Below, piece by piece: positions 1 to 5,913 of a stretch of DNA of 6,044 bases. The translations under genes and the position numbers were made by a program. This DNA is from an uncultured Alphaproteobacteria bacterium (GTDB taxonomy: Bacteria > Pseudomonadota > Alphaproteobacteria > CAAHEQ01 > UBA3637): NCBI GenBank assembly GCA_947629595.1, contig CANREI010000073.1:1-6044 (forward strand), written 5' to 3'. The notes under the pieces are model-generated. The model was not told where the DNA came from. It was given only the letters and a program-made list of their open reading frames with translations, and did not search any database. Position 1 is the stretch's first letter. Every line of letters begins with the position of its first letter.

Positions 1-3
1 ATT

Positions 4-80
4 TGGTCGGGGTGACATGATTCGAACATGCGACACCTTGGTCCCAAACCAAGTACTCTACCAGGCTGAGCTACACCCCG
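4..80 (-). tRNA. tRNA-Pro (anticodon TGG)
   Basis: A complete 77-nt tRNA reads on the minus strand. The 7-bp acceptor stem CGGGGTG/CACCCCG is followed by discriminator A and an encoded CCA (plus-strand TGG at 4–6). The D stem is GCTC/GAGT, the anticodon stem CTTGG/CCAAG encloses loop TTTGGGA, and the T stem GCATG/CATGT encloses TTCGAAT. The anticodon is TGG, so it decodes proline CCN codons by wobble. The C1–G72 end pair with A73 is the usual bacterial proline identity. Its 5' end faces the accessory genes at 198–2238 and its 3' end lies almost at the window edge, so any terminator is outside. A well-formed promoter lies just upstream (98–126). Confidence 0.97.
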
Positions 81-97
81 ATTCTTTTATTTAAGTT

Positions 98-126
98 TTT
101 ATATCATATTCTTTCACAAATAGCAA
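98..126 (-). promoter_or_regulatory. predicted sigma-70-type promoter of tRNA-Pro
   Basis: On the minus strand, TTGCTA (121–126) and TATAAA (98–103) are separated by exactly 17 bp. A TG dinucleotide one base before the -10 box gives an extended -10. Initiation about 7 bases downstream would leave a leader of roughly 10 nt before the tRNA 5' end at 80, as expected for a tRNA unit. Predicted from sequence only. Confidence 0.65.
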
Positions 127-144
127 GCATTTTAAAACAAGCGA

Positions 145-166
145 CATAAAAGCTTTTATTTTTATG
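145..166. repeat. AT-rich inverted repeat in the gap between tRNA-Pro and the repeat-protein gene
   Basis: The 81–197 gap contains CATAAAA (145–151) and TTTTATG (160–166) in inverted orientation. The overlapping 14-bp palindrome ATAAAAGCTTTTAT lies at 146–159. It sits 32–53 bases past the stop codon of the 198–1052 gene, so it could form a weak hairpin in that transcript's 3' region. It has almost no G/C in the stem and no clean following U tract, so I do not call it a terminator. Nothing else gene-like is seen in this gap apart from the tRNA promoter. Confidence 0.35.
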
Positions 167-197
167 CCTTTAAGAGTTTATCAATTTTGAAGAATAC

Positions 198-1052
198 TTA
201 AACTTCTTTTTCCCGTTGAATTTTGCCGCGAACAAATGAAATAATCAGCGGTTTTTGCGGATCATTATGCCGTTCCCAAGTTTTGGTATATTCGCTGTGT
301 GTTAATTTGTCGCAGCCCAACAAATCGGCCAACGGTGTTTCTTTAAAAATGAGTTCGCCTTTAAAGCAAGCGGGATCAATTGCATTTTTTAAACTGCATA
401 CCGATGTGCCGGAAATATCGATATTTCCGCACACGAGAGCCGGTCCTTTTGCCAAAGAGGAGAGTTTTTTATATCCGCGAAAATCGCAATCACCTAAAAT
501 AACGAAAGAGGGTTGATTATCTAAGTGCTGAACGCTTGAATTGTTCATTGCCTTTACTTCGCTGAAAAAGTGAACTGTTTTTGTATCGTAGATGCCGTGT
601 AAAAACAGCTCATGCGTTAACGGTTTAATTTCCGGCGCATTTTCATTTTGTTGCACCCATAATTTATGATATTCCGCACCGCTCAACACATTTTTTCCGA
701 GCTTTTCCGCAAGGGGAGTTCCTTCAATAACGGCTCCGCCCATGGCAAACCGCGGCGCATTGAACAAGCTGTCGATTTTGGTGTTTTTTATGTTATATAC
801 GCCCATCACGATGGCCGGAGAGCAATTATTATCGGTGAGCGGTTGATTGGAAAAATCACAATCTTTCAAAACAATTAAATCACAAAAGGTGTGTTTGTTG
901 CCTTCTTTTTGAGAAGAATAATCATGTTTTTTGAAAAATTCATTATTATTACGGTTATAAACGGCCTCAACCACTCTGACTGTTTGACGCGGCATGGCGG
1001 GATCGAGCAGACAGTTATCTTTTAAGCGAATCATAAAATCGGTTTTAATCAT
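198..1052 (-). CDS. uncharacterised protein with two tandem ~110-residue modules
   Basis: I do not recognise a family for this 284-residue protein. No signal peptide or membrane helix is visible, so it is probably cytoplasmic. It consists of two diverged copies of one module, about residues 22–132 and 143–259. Each holds in order a VY/IY...FF segment (31–40; 154–163), DCDF (64–67; 188–191), a stretch P-A-x-V-x-G followed by I..T and SL.NA (79–99; 204–224), then TPLA..LG...(S/T)..EY...W (112–132; 239–259). The short turns inside each module, with alternating hydrophobic residues and T/SL caps, resemble a leucine-rich or pentapeptide-like solenoid; this is inference. The last ~25 residues are basic (VRGKIQREKE). 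The start at 1052 is supported by a strong AAGGAG at 1061–1066, 8 bases upstream, and a promoter at 1081–1109. It is transcribed alone, divergently from the fucosyltransferase. A binding or scaffold role is possible; no catalytic motif is seen. Confidence 0.85.
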   Translation of the reverse strand: MIKTDFMIRLKDNCLLDPAMPRQTVRVVEAVYNRNNNEFFKKHDYSSQKEGNKHTFCDLIVLKDCDFSNQPLTDNNCSPAIVMGVYNIKNTKIDSLFNAPRFAMGGAVIEGTPLAEKLGKNVLSGAEYHKLWVQQNENAPEIKPLTHELFLHGIYDTKTVHFFSEVKAMNNSSVQHLDNQPSFVILGDCDFRGYKKLSSLAKGPALVCGNIDISGTSVCSLKNAIDPACFKGELIFKETPLADLLGCDKLTHSEYTKTWERHNDPQKPLIISFVRGKIQREKEV

Positions 1053-1060
1053 CTTTTAAT

Positions 1061-1066
1061 CTCCTT
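1061..1066 (-). promoter_or_regulatory. Shine-Dalgarno of the repeat-protein gene
   Basis: AAGGAG on the minus strand lies 8 bases before the ATG at 1052. It is the strongest ribosome-binding site in the window and fixes this start over the internal ATG at codon 7. Confidence 0.8.
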
Positions 1067-1080
1067 TCCGAATGTTTTTC

Positions 1081-1109
1081 ATTTTATCATATTTTTTATT
1101 GATTTGCAA
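1081..1109 (-). promoter_or_regulatory. predicted promoter of the repeat-protein gene
   Basis: On the minus strand, TTGCAA (1104–1109) and TAAAAT (1081–1086) are separated by exactly 17 bp, with an extended -10 TG one base before the -10 box. The implied 5' untranslated region is only about 20–25 nt and contains the Shine-Dalgarno. The layout matches the tRNA-Pro promoter (98–126) closely. Predicted from sequence only. Confidence 0.65.
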
Positions 1110-1168
1110 GTTTTTTAAACACTTTTTTGTCACTTTATCGTTGAAAAAAAGATTTGAGCAAAAAAATG

Positions 1169-1197
1169 TTGCAAGAAAGCTGATTTTATGCCATAAA
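1169..1197 (+). promoter_or_regulatory. predicted promoter of the fucosyltransferase gene
   Basis: TTGCAA (1169–1174) and CATAAA (1192–1197) are 17 bp apart on the plus strand. The -10 box is less close to consensus than those of the two minus-strand promoters and lacks the TG extension, so this promoter may be weaker or need help. It would give a 5' untranslated region of about 30 nt. The -10 box lies inside an inverted repeat (1184–1198). Other A/T-rich hexamers nearby could serve instead. Confidence 0.45.
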
Positions 1198-1198
1198 A
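1184..1198. repeat. inverted repeat over the fucosyltransferase -10 region (possible operator)
   Basis: TTTTATG (1184–1190) and CATAAAA (1192–1198) are perfect inverted heptamers around one central base. A third copy, TTTTATG, follows at 1208–1214. The palindrome covers the predicted -10 box and the third copy falls near the predicted transcription start, where a repressor could act. The heptamer is AT-rich and could recur by chance in this background, so the operator role is only a suggestion. Confidence 0.35.
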
Positions 1199-1224
1199 AA
1201 AATAATATTTTATGAGAAAGATAA

Positions 1225-1229
1225 AAGGA
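1225..1229 (+). promoter_or_regulatory. Shine-Dalgarno of the fucosyltransferase gene
   Basis: AAGGA lies 7 bases before the ATG at 1237, which supports that start. No other in-frame start with comparable spacing is seen. Confidence 0.7.
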
Positions 1230-1236
1230 TTCTTAA

Positions 1237-2238
1237 ATGAAAAAACAAGTCATTAAATTGGGTTATATTGATTTCGGTTCAACGTTTGATCCGAAACAAG
1301 ATTGGTTTTATAAACTCTTGTCGCAAAAATATCAAATTGAGCTCTCCGATTCGCCCGATTATTTAATTTACGGCCTTTTCGGCATGAAGCATCATACCTA
1401 TAACTGTGTCAAAATTTTTCATACCGGCGAAAACACGGTTCCGAATTTTAACTGTTGCGATTACGCTTTGGGATTTCATTATATCTCATTTAAAGATCGC
1501 TATATGCGGTTACCGCTTTGGCGTTTGGGGTTAGAGCCGAACGCTCAAAAGGTTATCCGGCCGAAGTTAACGAATCAAGCGGCGTTGCAGAGAAAATTTT
1601 GTGCCATGGTTGTGTCGAATATGAAACAAACCGACGGCATTCGAGAAGAATTTTTTGAAAAATTATCGCGTTATAAAACAGTGGATTCGGGCGGACGATA
1701 TAAAAATAATGTGGGCGGTCCCGTTTCGGATAAAAAGGCTTTTTTAAAAAATTATAAATTTTCGTTGGCGTTTGAGAACACTTCCTCTTTGGGATATTGC
1801 ACCGAAAAGTTAATGGACGCTTTTCAAGCCGGTACGGTGCCGATTTATTACGGTGATCCGAGTGTTGCGCAGGATTTTAACGCCAAAGCGTTTATCAATT
1901 GTCATGATTATAATTCGATAGAGGAAGTGATTGAAGCAATCCGTCGGTTAGATGAAGATGATGAAGCTTATTTAGCTATGTTGAAAGAGCCGATTTTTCC
2001 GAATGATAAAATACCCGAAGAATACAGTACCGAAACCATATTATCTTTTTTCGACGCTATTTTTCGTCAGCCGCTTTCAAAGGCTGTTCGATGTGATTTT
2101 ACAAAGCCTTATGCCGATATTGATTATCTGCATATTAAAAAACGGGACGTATATGCCATTTTAATCGGATATGCGTTGCGTGAAGTGAAAAAAATGCAAC
2201 AAAAAGTGATGCGATTTTTCCCCTTTCGAAAAAAATAA
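1237..2238 (+). CDS. GT10 family alpha-(1,3/1,4)-fucosyltransferase
   Basis: This 333-residue protein belongs to glycosyltransferase family 10, which moves L-fucose from GDP-fucose to N-acetylglucosamine-containing acceptors on surface glycans, typically lipopolysaccharide O-chains of Lewis type. The N-terminal acceptor half contains HTGEN..PNFN..DYALGF (62–80), whose Glu65 matches the proposed catalytic base of the Helicobacter pylori enzyme. The donor half contains SN...IREEFF (127–140) and the family signature FAFEN...GYCTEKL.DAF..G..PIYYGDP (residues 178–208), with Glu190 and Lys191 in the nucleotide-sugar site. DFN.KAFIN.HDY (213–225) follows. The N terminus has no signal peptide. The C terminus lacks the heptad repeats of H. 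pylori FucT but ends in a basic, amphipathic tail (about 300–333, RFFPFRKK), suggesting peripheral inner-membrane attachment. No other glycan gene is adjacent, so acceptor and linkage cannot be told. The stop lies 20 bp from the convergent mnmE stop. Confidence 0.93.
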   Translation: MKKQVIKLGYIDFGSTFDPKQDWFYKLLSQKYQIELSDSPDYLIYGLFGMKHHTYNCVKIFHTGENTVPNFNCCDYALGFHYISFKDRYMRLPLWRLGLEPNAQKVIRPKLTNQAALQRKFCAMVVSNMKQTDGIREEFFEKLSRYKTVDSGGRYKNNVGGPVSDKKAFLKNYKFSLAFENTSSLGYCTEKLMDAFQAGTVPIYYGDPSVAQDFNAKAFINCHDYNSIEEVIEAIRRLDEDDEAYLAMLKEPIFPNDKIPEEYSTETILSFFDAIFRQPLSKAVRCDFTKPYADIDYLHIKKRDVYAILIGYALREVKKMQQKVMRFFPFRKK

Positions 2239-2258
2239 TGTTTCAAAATAAATGCGCC

Positions 2259-2290
2259 TTATTTTCCGATACAAAAATCGCGGAAAATAA
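2259..2290. repeat. 10-bp perfect inverted repeat at the convergent fucT/mnmE 3' ends
   Basis: TTATTTTCCG (2259–2268) and CGGAAAATAA (2281–2290) are perfect inverted copies with a 12-base loop. They lie over the last codons and stop of mnmE and just past the fucosyltransferase stop. Transcripts from either strand could form the hairpin. No U tract follows on either strand, so it is not a standard intrinsic terminator. Because mnmE must encode its conserved C terminus here, the symmetry may be a codon coincidence. Confidence 0.4.
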
Positions 2291-3584
2291 CGTCCAGCAG
2301 CTCTTCCGTTTCAATGCGCCCCGTGATGCGCCCGATGGCGCGCGCGGCCAGTCGTAAATCTTCCGCCAGCAATTCCAACGCCGGCGCTTTTAAGGCCGTG
2401 CATAAGCGTTCGCGGGCTTCCGACAAGGCAACGCGATAGCGTTCCCGCGTGATAACACCGGCGGAACTTTCATTAAAATGCGCTTTTAAATAATCAATGA
2501 TTTCTGTCCATATAACATCAATGCCGGCACCTGTTTCGGCGCTGATTTGAATGCCGTTTGTAACGGTTTTTTGCGCAAATAAATCCGATTTATTCCAAAT
2601 TATTTTTCGCGGAATTGATTGTAACGAATCGGGCAGGTTTTGTATGTTCGGATAATCCGCCAAACTGTGCATGTGTAAAATTAAATCAGATTCCGCCGCC
2701 CGACGAACGGCGCGCGAGATTCCTTCTTTTTCAATGATTCCCTTTCCTTCGTGCAAACCGGCGGTATCGGCCAAAATAACGGGAAAACCGCTCACGTCCA
2801 AATGCGCTTCAATCACATCGCGCGTTGTGCCGGCAATCGGTGTGACAATGGCAGTTTCTTTTTGCGTGAGCGCATTCATTAAGCTTGATTTTCCCACGTT
2901 CGGCTCACCGATTAAGGCAATTTGAAAGCCTTCCCGCAGTTTTTGCCCGCGTTTGTTATCGTTTAAATGCGCATCAATTTCCTGAATCAGCGCTTGAATT
3001 TTTAATTGAATTTCTTTTTCTTTCTCGGGCGGTATCTCTTCTTCGGGAAAGTCGATAAAGGCTTCGCAATAAGCCATTATGCGCACCAAATCTTGCCGCC
3101 AGCTTTCATAAAGTTTGCCCAAATTTCCCTGCATTTGCGATAAGGCTTGCCGCCGTTGCCGATCGGTTTGCGCATCAACCAAATCCATAATGCCTTCCGC
3201 CTGCGTTAAATCCATTTTTCCGTTAATGACGGCGCGACGGGAAAACTCTCCCCGTTCGGCAGGACGCACATTTTGAAATTGCCCGAGTCGCTTAAAAAGA
3301 GCGTTCATCACGCTCATGCCGCCGTGAATCTGAAATTCAACCGTATCTTCACCCGTAAAACTGTGCGGGGCTTCAAAAAACAACACAAGTGCCTGATCAA
3401 TGGTATCGTTCAATTCATTTTGAAGCGGCTTAAAATAAGCATAACGAGGACGCGGATTTTCCAAATGTGCCACTTCTTTTAAAATGGAACGCACTTCTTT
3501 TCCCGATACGCGAATAACGGCAACGCCGCCTTTGCCGGCACCCGAAGAAAGCGCATAAATCGTATCGGTTAAACAATAATTCAT
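2259..3584 (-). CDS. mnmE: tRNA uridine-5-carboxymethylaminomethyl modification GTPase MnmE (TrmE)
   Basis: MnmE acts with MnmG (not in this window) to install the (carboxymethyl)aminomethyl group on C5 of wobble U34 in tRNAs reading split codon boxes, using a tetrahydrofolate-derived one-carbon unit and GTP. The 441 residues are close to the usual ~450. The N-terminal folate-binding, dimerising domain (1–~118) holds GKGGVAVIRVSG (18–28). A helical domain flanks an inserted Ras-like G domain: G1 GEPNVGKS (226–233), G2 GTTRD (252–256), G3 DTAG (273–276), G4 NKSD (331–334) and G5 SAE (348–350). Glu285 aligns with the E. coli catalytic Glu282. The C terminus FCIGK (437–441) carries the invariant cysteine. 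It is the last gene of the yidD–yidC–engB–mnmE set, starting 2 bases after the engB stop, with an AAAGGG Shine-Dalgarno at 3593–3598. Sitting directly after engB is unusual, since in Alphaproteobacteria mnmE is more often near mnmG or rho. Confidence 0.97.
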   Translation of the reverse strand: MNYCLTDTIYALSSGAGKGGVAVIRVSGKEVRSILKEVAHLENPRPRYAYFKPLQNELNDTIDQALVLFFEAPHSFTGEDTVEFQIHGGMSVMNALFKRLGQFQNVRPAERGEFSRRAVINGKMDLTQAEGIMDLVDAQTDRQRRQALSQMQGNLGKLYESWRQDLVRIMAYCEAFIDFPEEEIPPEKEKEIQLKIQALIQEIDAHLNDNKRGQKLREGFQIALIGEPNVGKSSLMNALTQKETAIVTPIAGTTRDVIEAHLDVSGFPVILADTAGLHEGKGIIEKEGISRAVRRAAESDLILHMHSLADYPNIQNLPDSLQSIPRKIIWNKSDLFAQKTVTNGIQISAETGAGIDVIWTEIIDYLKAHFNESSAGVITRERYRVALSEARERLCTALKAPALELLAEDLRLAARAIGRITGRIETEELLDVIFRDFCIGK

Positions 3585-3586
3585 TT

Positions 3587-4243
3587 TTAAAGCCCTTTTA
3601 AGAGTTTAACAAACTGCGCACGCGTTTCGTCAATACCCAAACCGCTTTCGGCGCTTGTTAAAATAATTTCGGGATAAGCCGCCACGTGCGATGCCGCAAT
3701 TTCGGCCGTTTTTTTGAAAATATCTTCGGCCTGTTTCTTTGAAACTTTATCGGCTTTCGTTAAAATAAGCTGATAACTGACGGCGGCACTGTCCAGCATT
3801 TTCATAATGTTTAAATCAACCTTTTTAATGCCGTGCCGAATATCAATCAGCAAAAAAACACGCGCCAGTTGCACGCGTCCGCGCAAATAATCGTGAATCA
3901 ATCTTGTCCAGCTTTGAACGGTTTTTTCGGGCGCGGCCGCATAGCCGTATCCGGGCAGGTCAACCAGAAAAAACGAATCGGCTTCAAAAAAGTTGAGCGA
4001 TTGCGTTCGCCCGGGTGTATCGGAAGCGCGCGCCAGCCCTTTAACGCCCGTTACGGCATTGATTAAGCTTGATTTTCCCACATTCGAGCGTCCCGCAAAA
4101 GCAATTTCTTTTTTATTGCCGCGCGGCAAATCTTGCACGGCATTCACGCTCAATCGAAACGTCGGCTTGGTTTGAAACAAAGTTTTACCGGCCTTTAAGA
4201 GCGTGTTTGTTAATTCTTCGGGGCTTAATGAATGATTCGGCAT
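3587..4243 (-). CDS. engB: ribosome biogenesis GTP-binding protein EngB (YihA/YsxC)
   Basis: EngB is a small essential GTPase needed for late assembly of the large ribosomal subunit; it acts in the cytoplasm. The 218 residues fit the family (about 200–220). The G motifs are all present: G1 GRSNVGKS (51–58), G2 TPGRT (76–80), G3 DLPG in the family-typical DLPGYGYA (95–102), G4 TKAD (162–165) and G5 SAE (197–199). The N-terminal ~45 residues are a short extension ending in the usual strand before the P-loop. The start codon overlaps the yidC stop by one base (TAATG at 4243). Only a weak GGGA lies upstream, so translation is probably coupled to yidC. Placement directly after yidC is typical of Alphaproteobacteria. 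Confidence 0.97.
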   Translation of the reverse strand: MPNHSLSPEELTNTLLKAGKTLFQTKPTFRLSVNAVQDLPRGNKKEIAFAGRSNVGKSSLINAVTGVKGLARASDTPGRTQSLNFFEADSFFLVDLPGYGYAAAPEKTVQSWTRLIHDYLRGRVQLARVFLLIDIRHGIKKVDLNIMKMLDSAAVSYQLILTKADKVSKKQAEDIFKKTAEIAASHVAAYPEIILTSAESGLGIDETRAQFVKLLKGL

Positions 4244-5913
4244 TATTTTGTTCCCACTTTATGCATAATATATTTTTGTTGCAAAATGGAGAGAATGTTG
4301 CTCCATGTCCAGTAAAGCACCAAACCGGCGGCAAATCCGCCCAACATAAACGTGAAAATAACGGGCATCCATTTGAGTACTTTGGCTTGTGTCGGATCGG
4401 CAGGGGCCGGACTTAATTTTTGTTGAATGACCATGGTTAACCCCATTAAAACGGGCAAAATACCAATGTTTAAGAGGGCAGGGACCGACCAATCAAAGTA
4501 ACCGAAGCCGGTAAAAACGGAAGTCGGATCGGGAGCGGATAAATCGGTAATCCAGCCGTAAAACGGTGCCTGACGCATATCAATGGAAACGGAGAGCACT
4601 TTATATAAAGCATAAAAAACGGGAATTTGTAAAAACATGGGCAAACAACCGGCGGCAGGATTAACTTTTTCCCGCTTATACAAATTCATCATTTCAATTT
4701 GCAGGCGTTGCTTATCATCTTTGAAGCGTTTTTGCAAAGATTGCATTTGCGGTTGCATTTTGCGCATTTTGGCCATACTTTCATATGATTTTGTTGCAAT
4801 CGGCAATAATAAAGCGCGAATGAGCGTTGCAAAAATAATAATGGCAATGCCCATATTCCCCAAAAAGGCATAGAGCCAATTCAAAATATGTAAAAACGGC
4901 TTTGTTAAAAAGTAAAACCAACCGAAATCAATGGTTAAATCAAATTTCGGTATGTGATAACGGTTTTGATATTCATTGAGTAAATCAATGGTTTTAGCAC
5001 CCGCAAACGTGCGCGACGTATGCGTGTAGGTTTGTGCCGGATTAACGGTGACGGTATCGCCCGTAAACACGGCTTTATAAAGAGCGCTTTCCGGCTTTTC
5101 AAATTGAACGATTCCTTTTTCGTTCGAATCCAAAATAAGAGCCGTTTGCCAATATTTATCGGTTATACCGAACCAACCGCCTCGGGTCACGTGGGAAATG
5201 TTTTCTTTTTCAACATCGGTATATTTTTCTTCAATCAATCTGTCTTTTACAACGGCAATAAAGCCTTCATGCACGTTTGTCATTTTCGGTAATTCTTCCA
5301 GTTTTCGGGAAATTTCTCCGTTGAAAGAAACAGAAATCGGCGCATTTGTTAAATTGGTAATTTGATCAACAATCGAAAGCATATAATTTTCATCAAGCAG
5401 TAATTTGCGTTCCATTTTAACAAATTCGTTTTCGCCCGTTAAAACAATCGGGTGATCGGGCGTTAATACCTGATTGTCCGCCGACAGATAAAGTGTGGGC
5501 AAAACAGCGTTTGTGCTTGTCCAGTGCGTTTGCGTATAATAATTTTGATGCAGCAGTTTCACAAAAGGACTGTCTTTTTCGGTTGTTTCTTTGTATTTTA
5601 ATAATTCGGCCTCAAAAAGGCGTCCTTGTTGCACATTAAATTTTCCCTTTAATGCCGCATTTTGAATGGTTAACGTTTGCATCACATTCGGTTGCGGTAA
5701 AGCATTGACGGGCGTGTTTGTTTCGGGCATTGACGCAACAATTCGGTTGGTGTTTGTGACCGATTGTGTCGGCATAGCCGTATTTTGAGACGGAATAGGC
5801 GTTTCGTTCTTGGTCGACGGGAAAAGGGCCTCAATGCCGAATAAAATGAGCATTATCAATAAGGCGGTTATAAATAAGTTGCGTTTTTCCGTAAAATCTG
5901 TTTCGTTTTTCAT
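4243..5913 (-). CDS. yidC: membrane protein insertase YidC (OxaA), Gram-negative type
   Basis: YidC inserts proteins into the inner membrane, alone or with SecYEG, and helps fold membrane complexes. The 556 residues are of normal Gram-negative length. An N-terminal membrane helix (about 12–31) is followed by a Thr/Asn/Pro-rich linker (32–78) and the beta-rich periplasmic domain (about 79–320; conserved GGWFGITDKYWQTALI at 245–260). The conserved five-helix insertase core starts with hydrophobic stretches at about 331–371. Arg366 in TLIRALLLPI is the conserved groove arginine (also R366 in E. coli). A charged cytoplasmic hairpin (380–415) precedes NPAAGCLPMFLQIPVFYALY (418–437), followed by helices near 474–496 and 514–545. 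The C terminus is short and basic. The start at 5913 follows AAGGA with 6-base spacing and overlaps the yidD stop as ATGA, so translation of the two is probably coupled. The nearby ATG at 5916–5918 is out of frame and reaches a stop after two codons. Confidence 0.97.
   Translation of the reverse strand: MKNETDFTEKRNLFITALLIMLILFGIEALFPSTKNETPIPSQNTAMPTQSVTNTNRIVASMPETNTPVNALPQPNVMQTLTIQNAALKGKFNVQQGRLFEAELLKYKETTEKDSPFVKLLHQNYYTQTHWTSTNAVLPTLYLSADNQVLTPDHPIVLTGENEFVKMERKLLLDENYMLSIVDQITNLTNAPISVSFNGEISRKLEELPKMTNVHEGFIAVVKDRLIEEKYTDVEKENISHVTRGGWFGITDKYWQTALILDSNEKGIVQFEKPESALYKAVFTGDTVTVNPAQTYTHTSRTFAGAKTIDLLNEYQNRYHIPKFDLTIDFGWFYFLTKPFLHILNWLYAFLGNMGIAIIIFATLIRALLLPIATKSYESMAKMRKMQPQMQSLQKRFKDDKQRLQIEMMNLYKREKVNPAAGCLPMFLQIPVFYALYKVLSVSIDMRQAPFYGWITDLSAPDPTSVFTGFGYFDWSVPALLNIGILPVLMGLTMVIQQKLSPAPADPTQAKVLKWMPVIFTFMLGGFAAGLVLYWTWSNILSILQQKYIMHKVGTK

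Noticed and set aside
4..80. tRNA-Pro as the attachment site of an island covering 198–2238
   Set aside because: Integration normally uses the tRNA 3' end, which here points out of the window to the left. No repeat of the tRNA end and no integrase were found on the right.
223..516. A 97-codon plus-strand open frame within the repeat-protein gene
   Set aside because: It is antisense to the 284-residue gene, which has a strong ribosome-binding site, a promoter and internal protein repeats. The antisense frame shows none of these.
2259..2290. Inverted repeat as a Rho-independent terminator
   Set aside because: The stem is A/T-rich, the loop is 12 bases and no U tract follows on either strand. 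It also codes for the conserved MnmE C terminus.
4069..4416. A 115-codon open frame on the plus strand across the engB/yidC junction
   Set aside because: It is antisense to two well-supported core genes, has no recognisable domain and no convincing Shine-Dalgarno. It is an open frame by chance.
4259..4492. A 77-codon minus-strand open frame within yidC in another frame
   Set aside because: It overlaps the conserved C-terminal core of YidC in a different frame and its translation has no plausible features.
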